A DNA stretch of 64,000 nucleotides from positions 163,750 to 227,749 of the forward strand of contig CAZUYC010000042.1 of assembly GCA_964624475.1 (NCBI GenBank). The letters run 5' to 3'. The position numbers and the translations under genes were made by a program. This document shows, piece by piece, positions 6,339 to 16,960 of this stretch. Below the pieces are notes generated by a model, which was not told where the DNA came from, did no database searches, and saw only the letters and a list, made by a program, of their open reading frames with translations. Source of the DNA: CAZUYC01 sp964624475 (GTDB lineage: Bacteria; Myxococcota_A; UBA9160; SMWR01). Position 1 is the stretch's first letter. Each line of letters starts with the position of its first letter.

Positions 6339-8465
6339 TCAGAGCCCGCGCCCGCTCCCCCCCGTCACCTCCGCCAGCATCCGCACGATGTCCGTCTCGA
6401 TGCCGCGGATGTCGGCCTCGATCTCCTCCAGGGGGCGAGGCGGGGTGTAGCGGTAGAAGTAGCGGTTGAAGTTGATCTCGTACCCGACGAGGCCGACCTG
6501 GCCGTCCCTCGGGTCGCACTTGACGGTGTCGATCCAGGCGTCGGGCACGTGGGGTTTGACCTCGCGCTCGAAGAACGCCTCGACACTCTCGGCGAGCGGC
6601 ACGCTCTCGGTGTCGCGTAGCTCCGGGTCGGGTTCGGGGTTGCCGTCCCTGTCGCGGCAGATGGCGGCGGTCCCGTCGCGCTCGGACAGGGCGGAAAGGA
6701 TCGCTTTCCTGGCCGGGGCCGGCAGCGTCAGGCCAGCCTTCCTGGCGGCGCCGTCTAGCGCGCGCTCGAACTCGTCCCGGTCCTTGATGAGCGTTCCGGG
6801 GAGCGCCCGGACGAGCTTGCGGGTCGCGTCCAGCAGAGCGCGGCCTTCGGCCTGCTCCTTCGCACCCGCGGCCCCCTTCTTCTTCGACTGCGCGAGCCCC
6901 TGGAAGCCCTTCTCGTCCTCGAGGCGCGCGATGCGCTCCGGGGTTGCCTGGAAGTTGAGCCGGAGCGGGCGCTCGACGGTGACCTTGCGGAACCCGAAGT
7001 GCGTGGTCGGGAAGAGGCGGCTGACGACGGCTTCCTCTGCTTTCCCGTCCCTCGTGACGGGGCGCGTGTCGCCGTCCTTGAACGCGGCAAGGATCTTCCG
7101 AATGTCCTGGGCGCGGCCCTGCGGGATCTCGCGGCGCTTGTCGCCCAGGCTCTTGCGCATCGGCACCCAGAACGACGTGGCATCGATCAGCTGCACCTTG
7201 CCGCGTCGCGCCTTTGCCTTGCGGTTGGTCACCACCCACACGTAGGTGGCGATGCCCGTGTTGTAGAAGAGCTGCTCGGGCAGCGCGATCAGCGCTTCGA
7301 GCCGATCATTCTCCAGGATGAACCGCCGGATCTCGCTCTCGCCGCTGCCTGCGTCGCCAGTGAAGAGCGGCGAGCCGTTCATGATGATCGCGATGCGCGA
7401 GCCGCCTTCCTTTGGGTCCTTCGCGTGCGCGAGCATGTGCAGCAGGAACAGGAGCTGACCGTCGCTGATCCGCGGGAGCCCCGGACCAAAGCGGCTCGCC
7501 GCACCGCGCTCGTGCTCGGCGCGGATCGAGTCCTCGTCGCGCTTCCAGTCCTTGCCGTAGGGCGGATTCGCGATCAGATAGTCGAAGGTCTTGTCCGCGT
7601 GGCGGTCGTTGGAGAGCGTGCTTCCGTAGGCGATGTGGTCCGCGTCGCGGCCCGTCGGGTCCTTCATGAAGAGATCGGACTTGGAGACGGCCCAGGTCTC
7701 AGGGTTCACCTCCTGGCCGAAGAGGTGGATTTCGGCGTCCTCGTTGATCGCGGGGCGGCGCAGTTCGCCGTTCTTCCGCAGGCCGACCGTGATGTGCTCC
7801 TTGGTGATCATCAGCATGCCGCCCGACCCGCAGCAGGGGTCGTAGACGGTGCGGATCGCCTTCTTGGCGCGAATCTCGGTCTCGTCGCCGGCCAGCATGA
7901 GATCGACCATCAGGTGCACGACGTCCCGAGGCGTGAAGTGCTCACCGGGGTTCTCGTTCAGAGCCTCGTTGAACTTGCGGATCAGCTCCTCGAAGATCGT
8001 TCCCATCGTGGGGTTGTCGATCTTGTCCGGGTGCAAATCCACGTTCTTGAACCGTTCGAGTACCTGGAACAGCAGCCCTGCCTCGTCGAGCTTGCTGAGG
8101 GTGTTGTCGAAGTCGAACTTCTCCAGCACTTCGCGCATGTTCGGACTGAAGCCCGCGATGTAGTTGCGCAGGTTGGCGGCGAGGTGCGGCGCGTCGGCGA
8201 GGAGCTTCTCGAAGTCGTAGCGGGAGGTGTTGTAGAAGGCGAAGCCCGCGATCTTCCGGAGCTGCGGGTCGAGGTTCTCGAGCTTCCTGCCCTTCAGCTC
8301 GGCCTGCTTGCCGAGGACCTTCTGCTTGGTGCCGGCGAGTACGCAATCGAGACGCCGCAGGACCGTGAGCGGCAGGATGACATCCTGATACTTGCCGCGC
8401 TTGAAGGTGTCGCGGATGAGATCCGCGACGCCCCAAAGGAAGCTGACGATTTCGCTGTGGTTCAC
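6339..8465 (-). CDS. hsdM: Type I restriction-modification methyltransferase subunit HsdM
   Basis: Adenine-N6 DNA methyltransferase of the type I system, 708 residues. The N-terminal HsdM helical domain is followed by the SAM-binding motif DPCCGSGGM (about residues 209-217) and the catalytic NPPY (300-303). The C-terminal third is long and charged and probably contacts HsdS. It starts with GTG at 8465, with AAGGAGA just upstream. Downstream is the abiE promoter rather than hsdS, so methylase and specificity genes are separated by the AbiE pair. The inverted repeat AGCCCG/CGGGCT at 8507-8520 lies about 40 bases upstream of the start and could be a control site. Confidence 0.95.
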   Translation of the reverse strand: MNHSEIVSFLWGVADLIRDTFKRGKYQDVILPLTVLRRLDCVLAGTKQKVLGKQAELKGRKLENLDPQLRKIAGFAFYNTSRYDFEKLLADAPHLAANLRNYIAGFSPNMREVLEKFDFDNTLSKLDEAGLLFQVLERFKNVDLHPDKIDNPTMGTIFEELIRKFNEALNENPGEHFTPRDVVHLMVDLMLAGDETEIRAKKAIRTVYDPCCGSGGMLMITKEHITVGLRKNGELRRPAINEDAEIHLFGQEVNPETWAVSKSDLFMKDPTGRDADHIAYGSTLSNDRHADKTFDYLIANPPYGKDWKRDEDSIRAEHERGAASRFGPGLPRISDGQLLFLLHMLAHAKDPKEGGSRIAIIMNGSPLFTGDAGSGESEIRRFILENDRLEALIALPEQLFYNTGIATYVWVVTNRKAKARRGKVQLIDATSFWVPMRKSLGDKRREIPQGRAQDIRKILAAFKDGDTRPVTRDGKAEEAVVSRLFPTTHFGFRKVTVERPLRLNFQATPERIARLEDEKGFQGLAQSKKKGAAGAKEQAEGRALLDATRKLVRALPGTLIKDRDEFERALDGAARKAGLTLPAPARKAILSALSERDGTAAICRDRDGNPEPDPELRDTESVPLAESVEAFFEREVKPHVPDAWIDTVKCDPRDGQVGLVGYEINFNRYFYRYTPPRPLEEIEADIRGIETDIVRMLAEVTGGSGRGL

Positions 8466-8657
8466 TGATCTCCTTCTCCGTCCTCGCTCGCGATGGCCGA
8501 ACTCCTAGCCCGCTCGGGCTGCCCAACGGGTGCTTGAGCCGACCCCATTCTGCAGTCTTCGGCTCTTGCGGTGCAACGCGCCGTCGGTCGCGTCCCCGGG
8601 AGCGATGCAGGCCATTCGCCCGAGTCGGGTGGATGGATTGCGGTTCGTTGTCAGATC

Positions 8658-8686
8658 TTGACCTTCGTCTTTTGTTCGTCTATGCT
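8658..8686 (+). promoter_or_regulatory. Sigma-70-type promoter for the HNH gene
   Basis: TTGACC (8658-8663), 17-base spacer, TATGCT (8681-8686). The predicted transcript start near 8693 rules out the upstream in-frame starts and supports the ATG at 8724, which has GGAG eight bases ahead of it. Confidence 0.6.
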
Positions 8687-8723
8687 TCTACTGCCTCCGA
8701 CCGGTCCCGTTGGAGCCGCGGAC

Positions 8724-10532
8724 ATGGCTGCCGCACCCTTGACTTCCGCGCCCTTGACTTCCGCGCGTTTGGGTTCTCCGGCCATGGGTCCGCCGGCCGT
8801 CGATATGCTGTGCCGCCGCCCCGGCGGCGCTGGTCTCGACGTCCACGCGCGCCTCGCGGCGCTGGTGCGCGGGCAGGCGCCGTTGCGGCGCGCGCTGGTC
8901 CGGCTCGCGGCGCGCTTCGTGGCGCTACGGGGCTGGGAGCGGCTCGGCTTCGTGCGGCTGCGCGACTGGGCGGTCGAGCGCGTCGGTCTCTCGGCGCGCA
9001 CGCTCCAGGATCTCGCGCGGATGGATGCGGCCTTCGCGGAGCTCCCGCAGCTCGAGGCGGCCTTCGTGCGCGGAGAGCTCTCGTGGGCGAAGGCCCGGCT
9101 TCTGGCGCGGGTCGCGCTCCCGGACGATGAGGCGCGCTGGGTCGAGCTCGCACGGCGCCTCCGCGTCCGGGCGCTCGAGCGCGAGGTGCGGGCGGTCGAC
9201 GTGGGCTCGCTCGAGGCCGGCGCGGGCGCCGAGGCCGGGGAGGTCGAGACTGCCGGAGAGGAGCCCCGGCCCCACGGCGTCGCCTGGGTCCGGCCCGATG
9301 CGGCGCGCGTAGGGCCGCCGGTGCGGCCGCGCGCCGATTCGTGGCGCGCACGGCTGCGCGTCGCCTCGCCCGGCGCGAGCGGGCCGGAGGCAAACGGGTG
9401 CGCGGCGCGGCGCGATCCGGGAAGCGCGATGCCCGATCTGCCGCCGGAGATCGCGGAGCTCCTCGCCGGCGTGGACGAGTGCGATGCGTTCGAGCTCGAC
9501 GCCCGGCTGCGGCGGGCGGTGGCGCTCGAGCAGCGCTTCGAGGCGCGCGCGGGGCCGCTGCTGCTCGCCGTGGCGGAGGGGCGCCTCTACCGCGAGCGGG
9601 GGTACGCGAAGCTCGAGGACTATGCGCGCGACGTGCTCGGGATCTCGCCACGCAAGGCGCGCGCGCTCGTGCGCCTGGAGCGCGCCTGCGGGCGGGCTCC
9701 CGCGCTCGGCACCGCGTACCGCGACGGGTTGCTCTCCTGGGTGCAGGCGCAGGCGCTCGTGCCGCTCGCCCGGCTTCCGGAAGCGCCGCTCGAGGGCTGG
9801 ATCGGCTGGGCCGACCGCGTCACGGTGCGGCGGCTCGAGGAGGACGTGGAGCGCGCCCTGATCGAGCACGAGCAGGGTCCCAGGCGAGGCATACCGCTGC
9901 CGCACGACGCCGGAGCGCCGGCCCCGTCCCCGGCGCAGCGGCAAACGGGTGCGCAAGCCACGGTTTCTGGCGCGGAGATCTCGGTGGATGCCGCGAACGG
10001 CGCGGGCGCGGCCACCCCCGCGGAAGCTCCGGGGAGCGAGGACCCGGAGCCGCCGAGCGAGCCGGCGCGCCTCTTCTGGAGCGCGCCGAAGCCTGCCGCT
10101 CGCTTCTTCCGGGCGGTGCTCTGCTCGGTGCGGCGCTGGATCGAGCGCGGGACGGGACGCCTCCCGACGTCGGGCGAGGCGTTCGAGGCGATGCTCGACC
10201 ACGCGCTCGAGACCTGGTGGGGCACCGAGGCGCGACTCGGGCGCGCGCACCCGGTGATCGAACGGGACGGGTTCCGCTGCACGGCGCCGGGCTGTAGCTC
10301 GTATCGGAACCTGCACGACCATCACGTGCGCTTCCGCTCGAAGAGCGGGTCGAACGCGCTCGCGAACCGCACGACGCTCTGCATCGCGCACCACCTGCGG
10401 GGAGTGCATGCGGGCAGGGTGCGCATCACCGGGAACGCGCCCGAGGGGCTGCGCTTCGAGCTCGGAGTGCGGCCCGACGGGCCCCCGCTCGAGGTCTACC
10501 GCTCCGGCGACGTGCGGGCCGTGTCGACGTAG
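8724..10532 (+). CDS. HNH endonuclease-like protein with duplicated DUF222/13E12-like helical module
   Basis: Protein of 602 residues resembling the 13E12/DUF222-type HNH proteins. Two copies of an all-helical module are visible. The first holds RLRDWAVERVGLSARTLQDL and later RGELSWAKARLLARV; the second holds KLEDYARDVLGISPRKARAL and later RDGLLSWVQAQALVPL. They are joined by a low-complexity linker. The C-terminus is a compact HNH domain, RDGFRCTAPGCSSYRNLHDHH, with further His and Cys residues after it. The HNH core suggests metal-dependent DNA cleavage, but substrate and role are unknown. The start follows from the promoter and the GGAG site. The last 37 bases overlap the convergent glycosyltransferase gene. 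Confidence 0.8.
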   Translation: MAAAPLTSAPLTSARLGSPAMGPPAVDMLCRRPGGAGLDVHARLAALVRGQAPLRRALVRLAARFVALRGWERLGFVRLRDWAVERVGLSARTLQDLARMDAAFAELPQLEAAFVRGELSWAKARLLARVALPDDEARWVELARRLRVRALEREVRAVDVGSLEAGAGAEAGEVETAGEEPRPHGVAWVRPDAARVGPPVRPRADSWRARLRVASPGASGPEANGCAARRDPGSAMPDLPPEIAELLAGVDECDAFELDARLRRAVALEQRFEARAGPLLLAVAEGRLYRERGYAKLEDYARDVLGISPRKARALVRLERACGRAPALGTAYRDGLLSWVQAQALVPLARLPEAPLEGWIGWADRVTVRRLEEDVERALIEHEQGPRRGIPLPHDAGAPAPSPAQRQTGAQATVSGAEISVDAANGAGAATPAEAPGSEDPEPPSEPARLFWSAPKPAARFFRAVLCSVRRWIERGTGRLPTSGEAFEAMLDHALETWWGTEARLGRAHPVIERDGFRCTAPGCSSYRNLHDHHVRFRSKSGSNALANRTTLCIAHHLRGVHAGRVRITGNAPEGLRFELGVRPDGPPLEVYRSGDVRAVST

Positions 10533-11686
10533 GACGAAGGAGGGCCGGCGCACAGCTCGGAGATCGCCGCGACGAAGGTCCGCACCATCTCCGACACGTT
10601 GCTCCGCGTCGTGACGAGCGCGCGCCCGCGCTCGCCCCAGCGGGCGAGCTCCTCCGGGGGCGCCTGCAGGCAGGCGCGCAGCGCGGCCACGAGCGAGTCG
10701 AGGTCGCCGGGGACGAATCTGCGGCCGGTGGCGCCGTCCAGCACCAGGTCCTCTTCCGTGCCATCGGCCTCGCCGACCACGCAGGGCGTGCCCCAGAAGA
10801 GCGCCTGGTTCACGGCCAGACCGCCGAGCCCCGGCAGCACGCAGAGATCGGCCGCGGCGAAGTAGGCATCGACCCCCTCGATGATGCGGCCGAAGAAGCG
10901 GACGTCCGGGAGCCCGAGCTCGCGCGCGAGCGCCTCGAGCGCGGGGCGAGCCGGGCCGTCGCCGACGAGCCAGAGCACCCAGCCCTCGGCGTCGCGGCGG
11001 ATCCGGCCGTACGCCCGCAAGAGCAGGTCGACGCGCTTGTCCTCGAGCATGCCGCCGACGTAGAGGAAGATGCGCGCGCGCTCCGCGCCCGCGCGGCGCC
11101 GGAGCGAGACGGCCTCGGCGCGGATGGCAGGCTCCGCGGCCACGAGCGCATCGATCTCGAGGCCGTTGAAACACACCCGGGTCCGGTCCCTCGCCACCCC
11201 GAGCCGCTCGAGGTTCGCTGCCCCCTTCGTGCCGTAGACCAGGCAGCGGTCGGCCAGGGAGAAATACCGGCGGGCGAGGAGGCGCTGGAGCCGAAGGGCC
11301 AGGCTGCCCTCGCGCTGCGCCTCGAAGCCCGAGGCCCAGGCGATCACCCGGGCTCCGGCGACCCGCGCCCAGGCGCAGAGCAACCAGTTGCTGAGCGTGC
11401 CGGGAATCCCGAGCACGACCAGCACCTGGGGACGGAAGGCGCGCACGGCCGCCAGGGCACCCGACTGCCAGCGCACGACGTACGGGCCGATCCGAAGCTC
11501 GCGGTTGCGCAGCGCACGCTCGGGGATGGCCAGCGGGCCGCGGTAGTCCGGACGCCCGTCCAGGGCCCCGGTCGACCCGCGCAGGACGAGCCACTCGAAT
11601 CCCGGCGTGGCGCAGAGCTTCTCGTAGAAGGTCTTGCGATAGGGAGGGATGATGTTGGTGACGAAGGCGACCCGCGGCGGGCTCAT
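10496..11686 (-). CDS. Glycosyltransferase family 4-like protein
   Basis: GT-B fold glycosyltransferase of 396 residues, cytoplasmic or membrane-associated, moving a sugar from a nucleotide donor to an unknown acceptor. The N-terminal half starts PRVAFVTNIIPPYRK. The C-terminal half has IFLYVGGMLEDKRVDLLL, WLVGDGP, and a donor-site region ending NQALFWGTPCVVGEADGTEE, typical of GT4 enzymes. The ATG overlaps the stop of the upstream acetyltransferase gene (ATGA), making it the third gene of a minus-strand operon with the molybdopterin oxidoreductase. Its stop lies inside the end of the convergent HNH gene. No polysaccharide cluster surrounds it, so the product cannot be named. Confidence 0.8.
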   Translation of the reverse strand: MSPPRVAFVTNIIPPYRKTFYEKLCATPGFEWLVLRGSTGALDGRPDYRGPLAIPERALRNRELRIGPYVVRWQSGALAAVRAFRPQVLVVLGIPGTLSNWLLCAWARVAGARVIAWASGFEAQREGSLALRLQRLLARRYFSLADRCLVYGTKGAANLERLGVARDRTRVCFNGLEIDALVAAEPAIRAEAVSLRRRAGAERARIFLYVGGMLEDKRVDLLLRAYGRIRRDAEGWVLWLVGDGPARPALEALARELGLPDVRFFGRIIEGVDAYFAAADLCVLPGLGGLAVNQALFWGTPCVVGEADGTEEDLVLDGATGRRFVPGDLDSLVAALRACLQAPPEELARWGERGRALVTTRSNVSEMVRTFVAAISELCAGPPSSYVDTARTSPER

Positions 11687-12123
11687 GCCAGCCTCTTCGT
11701 CATCAGCCTCCGGTCGTTGTCGCGGAAGCCGCGGCGGCGGTAGAGCGTCTGCGCCGAGGCGTTCTCGCGCTCGACCTCGAGGTGGAGGGCGCGCACGCCG
11801 AGCTCGCGCGCGGCCGCCTCGACGGCCTCGAGCGCGGCGCGGCCGAGCCCGCGGCCGCGCTGCGCGGGTACCACGTAGAGGTCGTCCACGAAGGCGTCGA
11901 AGCCGCGGTACTCGAGGCTGTAGCCGAGGGTCAGCACGGCGTAGCCCGCCACCTCGCCTCCCATGCCGACGAGCCAGGCGCGGCCGAGCGCGGGGTCGCG
12001 CACGATCGCCGCGAAGCAGTCGCGCGCCGCGACCGGGTCGAAGGGGTAGCCGGCCTCGGCGTAGTTCTCGGCCATGAGGTCGCGCAGGCGCGGGACGTCC
12101 TCCGCGGTCGCGGACCTCAGCAC
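11683..12123 (-). CDS. GNAT family N-acetyltransferase
   Basis: Small acetyl-CoA-dependent acetyltransferase of 146 residues. The acetyl-CoA loop is clear: VVPAQRGRGLGRAALEAVE (Q/RxxGxG/A pattern), followed by a beta strand ending HLEVERENASAQTLYRRRGF, the usual motif B. The substrate is unknown. The GTG start at 12123 overlaps the stop of the oxidoreductase gene (GTGCTGA) and its own stop overlaps the glycosyltransferase ATG, so the three are probably translated from one transcript. Confidence 0.82.
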   Translation of the reverse strand: MLRSATAEDVPRLRDLMAENYAEAGYPFDPVAARDCFAAIVRDPALGRAWLVGMGGEVAGYAVLTLGYSLEYRGFDAFVDDLYVVPAQRGRGLGRAALEAVEAAARELGVRALHLEVERENASAQTLYRRRGFRDNDRRLMTKRLA

Positions 12124-14348
12124 GGCGCGATGTCGACCGGGATCCCGTTCAAGACGCCGTTGCCGGAGAGGGCATCGAGGCTCGCCTCGTCGGTGAGGAG
12201 GTTCGAGCAGACGCCGGCGTGCGCGCGGGCGACCCGCAGCCGCGCGCCCGGGGCGTCGTGGCCGAAGCCGTGCGGAAGGCTCACGACACCGGGCATCATC
12301 TCGTCGCTCACGGCGACCGGCGCCTCGACCTCCCCTACGCGCGAGCGCACGCGCGCGCGGCCGCCCTGCGCGAGACCGAGGCGCAGCGCGTCCTGCGGGT
12401 GGACGAGGAGCGTGCAGCGCTCGCGGCCCTTGGCGAGCGCGTGCAGGTTGCCCATCCACGAGTTGTTGGAGCGCAGGTGGCGGCGCCCGACCAGGAGCAT
12501 GGCGCCGCCCTCGGGCGCGGCGAGCTCGCGCAGGCGCTCCCCGAGGCGCGGCACGTCGGCGACGAGGAGGTCGGGCGCGAGCTCGACCCTGCCGCTCGCC
12601 GTGGCGAGCACGCCCGGGAGGCGCGGCTCGAGCGGGCCGAGGTCGATCCCGTGCTCGGCCTCGCGCAGGCGCGCGAGCGAGAGCCCCTCGCGCCCCGGCT
12701 CGAAGCGGTCGCCGTAGGGTCCCGCGCGGAGCATCAAGTCGACGATGCGCTCGGGGCCGCGCCGGGTCCCGAGCGCGGCGCGCGCCTCGGCCTCGCCGAC
12801 CCCCGGGCACCCGCTGCCCGGCCCGATGGCGCTCTCGAGCAGGTGGGAGAAGACGAGCTCGTCGACGGCGGCCCCGTCCGCGCCGTTCACGCGGCCGGCG
12901 AGCTCGGCCAGGATCTCCCACTGCTCGCGGGAGTCCGCGGGCGGCTCGACCGCGCGCGGCGAGAACTTCGCCACGTTGCGCACCGCGAGGCCGTAGAAGA
13001 CCGCCGCGTAGTTCGAGCGCTCGAGCGGCGTGGTCGGCGGCAGGATCAGGTCCGCGAAGCGCGTGGTCTCGTTCAGGTAGAGGTCGACGGAGACCATGAA
13101 CTCGAGCGATTCGAGCGCGCGCGCGAGGCGGCCCCCGTTCGGCGACGAGAGGACGGGGTTTCCCGCCACCGTGACGAGCGCGCGCAGGCGCGCCTCGCCC
13201 GCCGCGTCGATCTCCTCGGCGAGCGCCGCGACGGGGAGCTCGCCGAAGGCCTCGGGGAGCCCCCGCACGCTCGAGCGCCAGCGCGCGAACGGAACGCGGC
13301 CGGAGCCGACGGCCGTCTCCGCGGCGCGGCTCGTCGCCGGCCGGGGGAACATCGCGCCCCCCGGGCGGTCGAGGTTGCCGGTGAGCGCGTTGAGGACGTC
13401 GACGAGCCAGCTCGCGAGCGTCCCGAACTCCTGCGTGCAGGTGCCGATGCGGCCGTAGACGGCGGCGGAGGGCGCCGCGGCGAGCTCGCGCGCGAGCTCC
13501 CGGATCGCCGGGGCGGCGATCCCGGTCGCGCCGGCCACCGCCTCCGGCGGAAACTCCTTCGCGAGCGTGCGCACCGCGTCGACGCCGCGCACGAGCGGCT
13601 CGAGCCGGCCCAGGTTCACGCGTCCCTCCTCGAAGAGCACCTGCACCATCGCGAAGAGCAGCAGCGCGTCCGTGCCCGGGCGGATGAAATGGTGCCGGTC
13701 GGCGAGGCGCGCGGTCTCGGTCCGGCGCGGGTCGACGACGACGAGCCGGCCGCCGCGGGCGCGCAGCGCCCGGAGCCGCCCCGGCAGGTCGGGCGCCGTC
13801 ATGAGGCTCCCGTTCGAGGCGACGGGGTTGGCCCCGAGGACGAGCAGGAAGTCGGTGCGGTCGATGTCCGGGATCGGGATGGTGAGCCCCCCGCCGAACA
13901 TCGCCGCGCAGGCCAGCATCTTCGGGAGCTGGTCCACGCTCGAGGCCGAGAAGCGCCGCTTCGTCCCGAGACCGCGCAGCAGCGCGGGCAGGTAGAGGGT
14001 CGAGCCGATGTCGTGGGCGTTCGGGTTGCCGACGTAGGAGCCGAGCGCCTCGGCGCCGTGAGCCTCCCGGATCTCGCGCAGGCGGCGCGCGGCGAGGTCG
14101 AGGGCCTCGTCCCAGCCGATCTCCTGCCATCCGCTCCCGGAGCGGCGCAGCGGCCGGCGCAGCCGGTCGGGGTCCTCCTGGAGCGCGAGGAGGCCATGCG
14201 CCTTGGGGCAGATGTAGCCGCGGCTGAACGGGTCGTCCGGGTCGCCGCGCACGGAGCGGACGCGGCCCCGGGAGGCGTCCACCTCCACCGCGACCCCGCA
14301 GTGGGCCTCGCAGAGCGAGCAGGTTCGGTAGACGAGCTCGGAACCCAT
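12117..14348 (-). CDS. Molybdopterin-dependent oxidoreductase (DMSO reductase superfamily)
   Basis: Catalytic-subunit-like molybdopterin enzyme of 743 residues. The N-terminus has CSLCEAHC and a fourth Cys in GYICPKAHG, the pattern of an [4Fe-4S] cluster. Cofactor-binding segments follow, including NPNAHDIGS, FLLVLGANPVASNGSL and the C-terminal molybdopterin dinucleotide-binding domain (WMGNLHALAKG, SLPHGFGHDAPGA). There is no twin-arginine signal, so it is probably cytoplasmic. No electron-transfer or membrane subunit is adjacent; the two downstream genes are unrelated enzymes. Substrate unknown; it resembles formate dehydrogenase- or assimilatory-type members only in general. Confidence 0.85.
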   Translation of the reverse strand: MGSELVYRTCSLCEAHCGVAVEVDASRGRVRSVRGDPDDPFSRGYICPKAHGLLALQEDPDRLRRPLRRSGSGWQEIGWDEALDLAARRLREIREAHGAEALGSYVGNPNAHDIGSTLYLPALLRGLGTKRRFSASSVDQLPKMLACAAMFGGGLTIPIPDIDRTDFLLVLGANPVASNGSLMTAPDLPGRLRALRARGGRLVVVDPRRTETARLADRHHFIRPGTDALLLFAMVQVLFEEGRVNLGRLEPLVRGVDAVRTLAKEFPPEAVAGATGIAAPAIRELARELAAAPSAAVYGRIGTCTQEFGTLASWLVDVLNALTGNLDRPGGAMFPRPATSRAAETAVGSGRVPFARWRSSVRGLPEAFGELPVAALAEEIDAAGEARLRALVTVAGNPVLSSPNGGRLARALESLEFMVSVDLYLNETTRFADLILPPTTPLERSNYAAVFYGLAVRNVAKFSPRAVEPPADSREQWEILAELAGRVNGADGAAVDELVFSHLLESAIGPGSGCPGVGEAEARAALGTRRGPERIVDLMLRAGPYGDRFEPGREGLSLARLREAEHGIDLGPLEPRLPGVLATASGRVELAPDLLVADVPRLGERLRELAAPEGGAMLLVGRRHLRSNNSWMGNLHALAKGRERCTLLVHPQDALRLGLAQGGRARVRSRVGEVEAPVAVSDEMMPGVVSLPHGFGHDAPGARLRVARAHAGVCSNLLTDEASLDALSGNGVLNGIPVDIAPC

Positions 14349-14412
14349 GGCAAGCCTCCTCGGGCGACGAGAGGGTACCATCCGCCCGCCGCGACGATAC
14401 ACTCCGGCGGCC

Positions 14413-16089
<1,677 letters not shown>

Positions 16090-16136
16090 GCGCGCCGCCG
16101 GTTCTCCTGCCGCTTCGAAGCGGCCGCGAGCGGGCG

Positions 16137-16165
16137 TTGCGCTAGGGCGCTGAGCGATCTATATT
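16137..16165 (+). promoter_or_regulatory. Promoter for the unrecognised two-gene unit
   Basis: TTGCGC (16137-16142), 17-base spacer, TATATT (16160-16165). The expected transcript start at about 16171-16172 is only three or four bases before the GTG start, so the first gene would be read from an almost leaderless message. Confidence 0.6.
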
Positions 16166-16174
16166 GATCGATGC

Positions 16175-16591
16175 GTGGCGAAGACACGGACGAAGACTCC
16201 CGGCAAGGGCCGAAGGGAACTGGGCGGCGGACGCAAGCGTGTCCTCGTCGTCCTGTTCGTCCCGAGCGTCGAACGAGACGGAACGACGGCCATCGACCAG
16301 CCGCGCTGGGTGGATTCGGCGCTGGAGATGTTCGGGCGCGTATTCGGGGGTGCGACCGCCTATCCCAAGGCGAAGGGCATCTGGCGCGACGACGAGAGAG
16401 GCCGGGCACTCGTGAAGGACGAGCCGGTCGTCGTGCACTGCTACACGACGCCGACCGACATCGAGGACGGTCGCAACCTCGCCGAGCTCGGAAGCTTCTG
16501 CAGGAAGATGGGACGCGAGGCTCGGCAGGGAGAGATCGGCCTCGTGATCGGCGACGAGTACTTCGCCATCCGCGGCTTCGGAGAGGAGTAG
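16175..16591 (+). CDS. Conserved-looking hypothetical protein (138 aa)
   Basis: Not recognised. The N-terminal 22 residues are very basic (KTRTKTPGKGRRELGGGRKR). A compact alpha/beta-like domain follows, starting VLVVLFVPSVERDG, with an aromatic/Trp-containing segment (QPRWVDSALEMFGRVFGGA), WRDDERGR, VVVHCYTT and GLVIGDEYFAIRGF. There is no signal peptide or membrane segment. The start is taken as the GTG at 16175 because the predicted transcript begins just upstream; an ATG at 16171 is in another frame whose product looks like random GC-rich sequence. The second gene starts three bases after its stop, so the two form one unit. Confidence 0.65.
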   Translation: MAKTRTKTPGKGRRELGGGRKRVLVVLFVPSVERDGTTAIDQPRWVDSALEMFGRVFGGATAYPKAKGIWRDDERGRALVKDEPVVVHCYTTPTDIEDGRNLAELGSFCRKMGREARQGEIGLVIGDEYFAIRGFGEE

Positions 16592-16594
16592 GAG

Positions 16595-16960
16595 ATGAAG
16601 ACGCAGCTCGACATGGACAAAATCGCCAGGGGCCTTGGCGCCGAACGCCGAGGAAAGGTCACCGCGTCAGGCGGTTACTTCGGGGCGATGCACCTCCTCG
16701 CGGACATCGAGGCCCGCTTCAGCGTGCCGTCCGGCGGCGGCCGGCCGACGGATCCCCGCTGGACCGAGCGGCGGCTGGTACCGCTCGCACGACGGACGCT
16801 CGAGCGCCTCGAGGAGATCGCGGCCAAGGTCCGGGAGCACGGGGGCGTGAGCGTCGAGCCGATGCAGCTCGCCGCGCTCCTCCTCGAGAAGACGACCGAG
16901 GATCTGAGCGAGGACGAGGCCGAAAACCTCGTCCGCCCGAAGCGGCGGGCGAGCCGCTGA
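16595..16960 (+). CDS. Hypothetical protein (121 aa), second gene of a two-gene unit
   Basis: Not recognised. It is rich in charged residues, with a Gly-rich loop (TASGGYFGAM), a conserved-looking TDPRWTERRLVPLA segment, then helices (TLERLEEIAAKVREHG and QLAALLLEKTTEDLS) and a basic tail (KRRASR). No signal peptide or membrane segment. The ATG has GGAG five bases upstream and lies three bases after the previous stop, so co-translation is likely. Small size, tight pairing and a private promoter are reminiscent of toxin-antitoxin-type pairs, but nothing in either sequence proves it. Confidence 0.65.
   Translation: MKTQLDMDKIARGLGAERRGKVTASGGYFGAMHLLADIEARFSVPSGGGRPTDPRWTERRLVPLARRTLERLEEIAAKVREHGGVSVEPMQLAALLLEKTTEDLSEDEAENLVRPKRRASR

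Noticed and set aside
9381..9960. GGCAAACGGGTGCGC occurring twice inside the HNH gene
   Set aside because: Two copies in a low-complexity coding linker are explained by the internal duplication; no wider pattern was seen.
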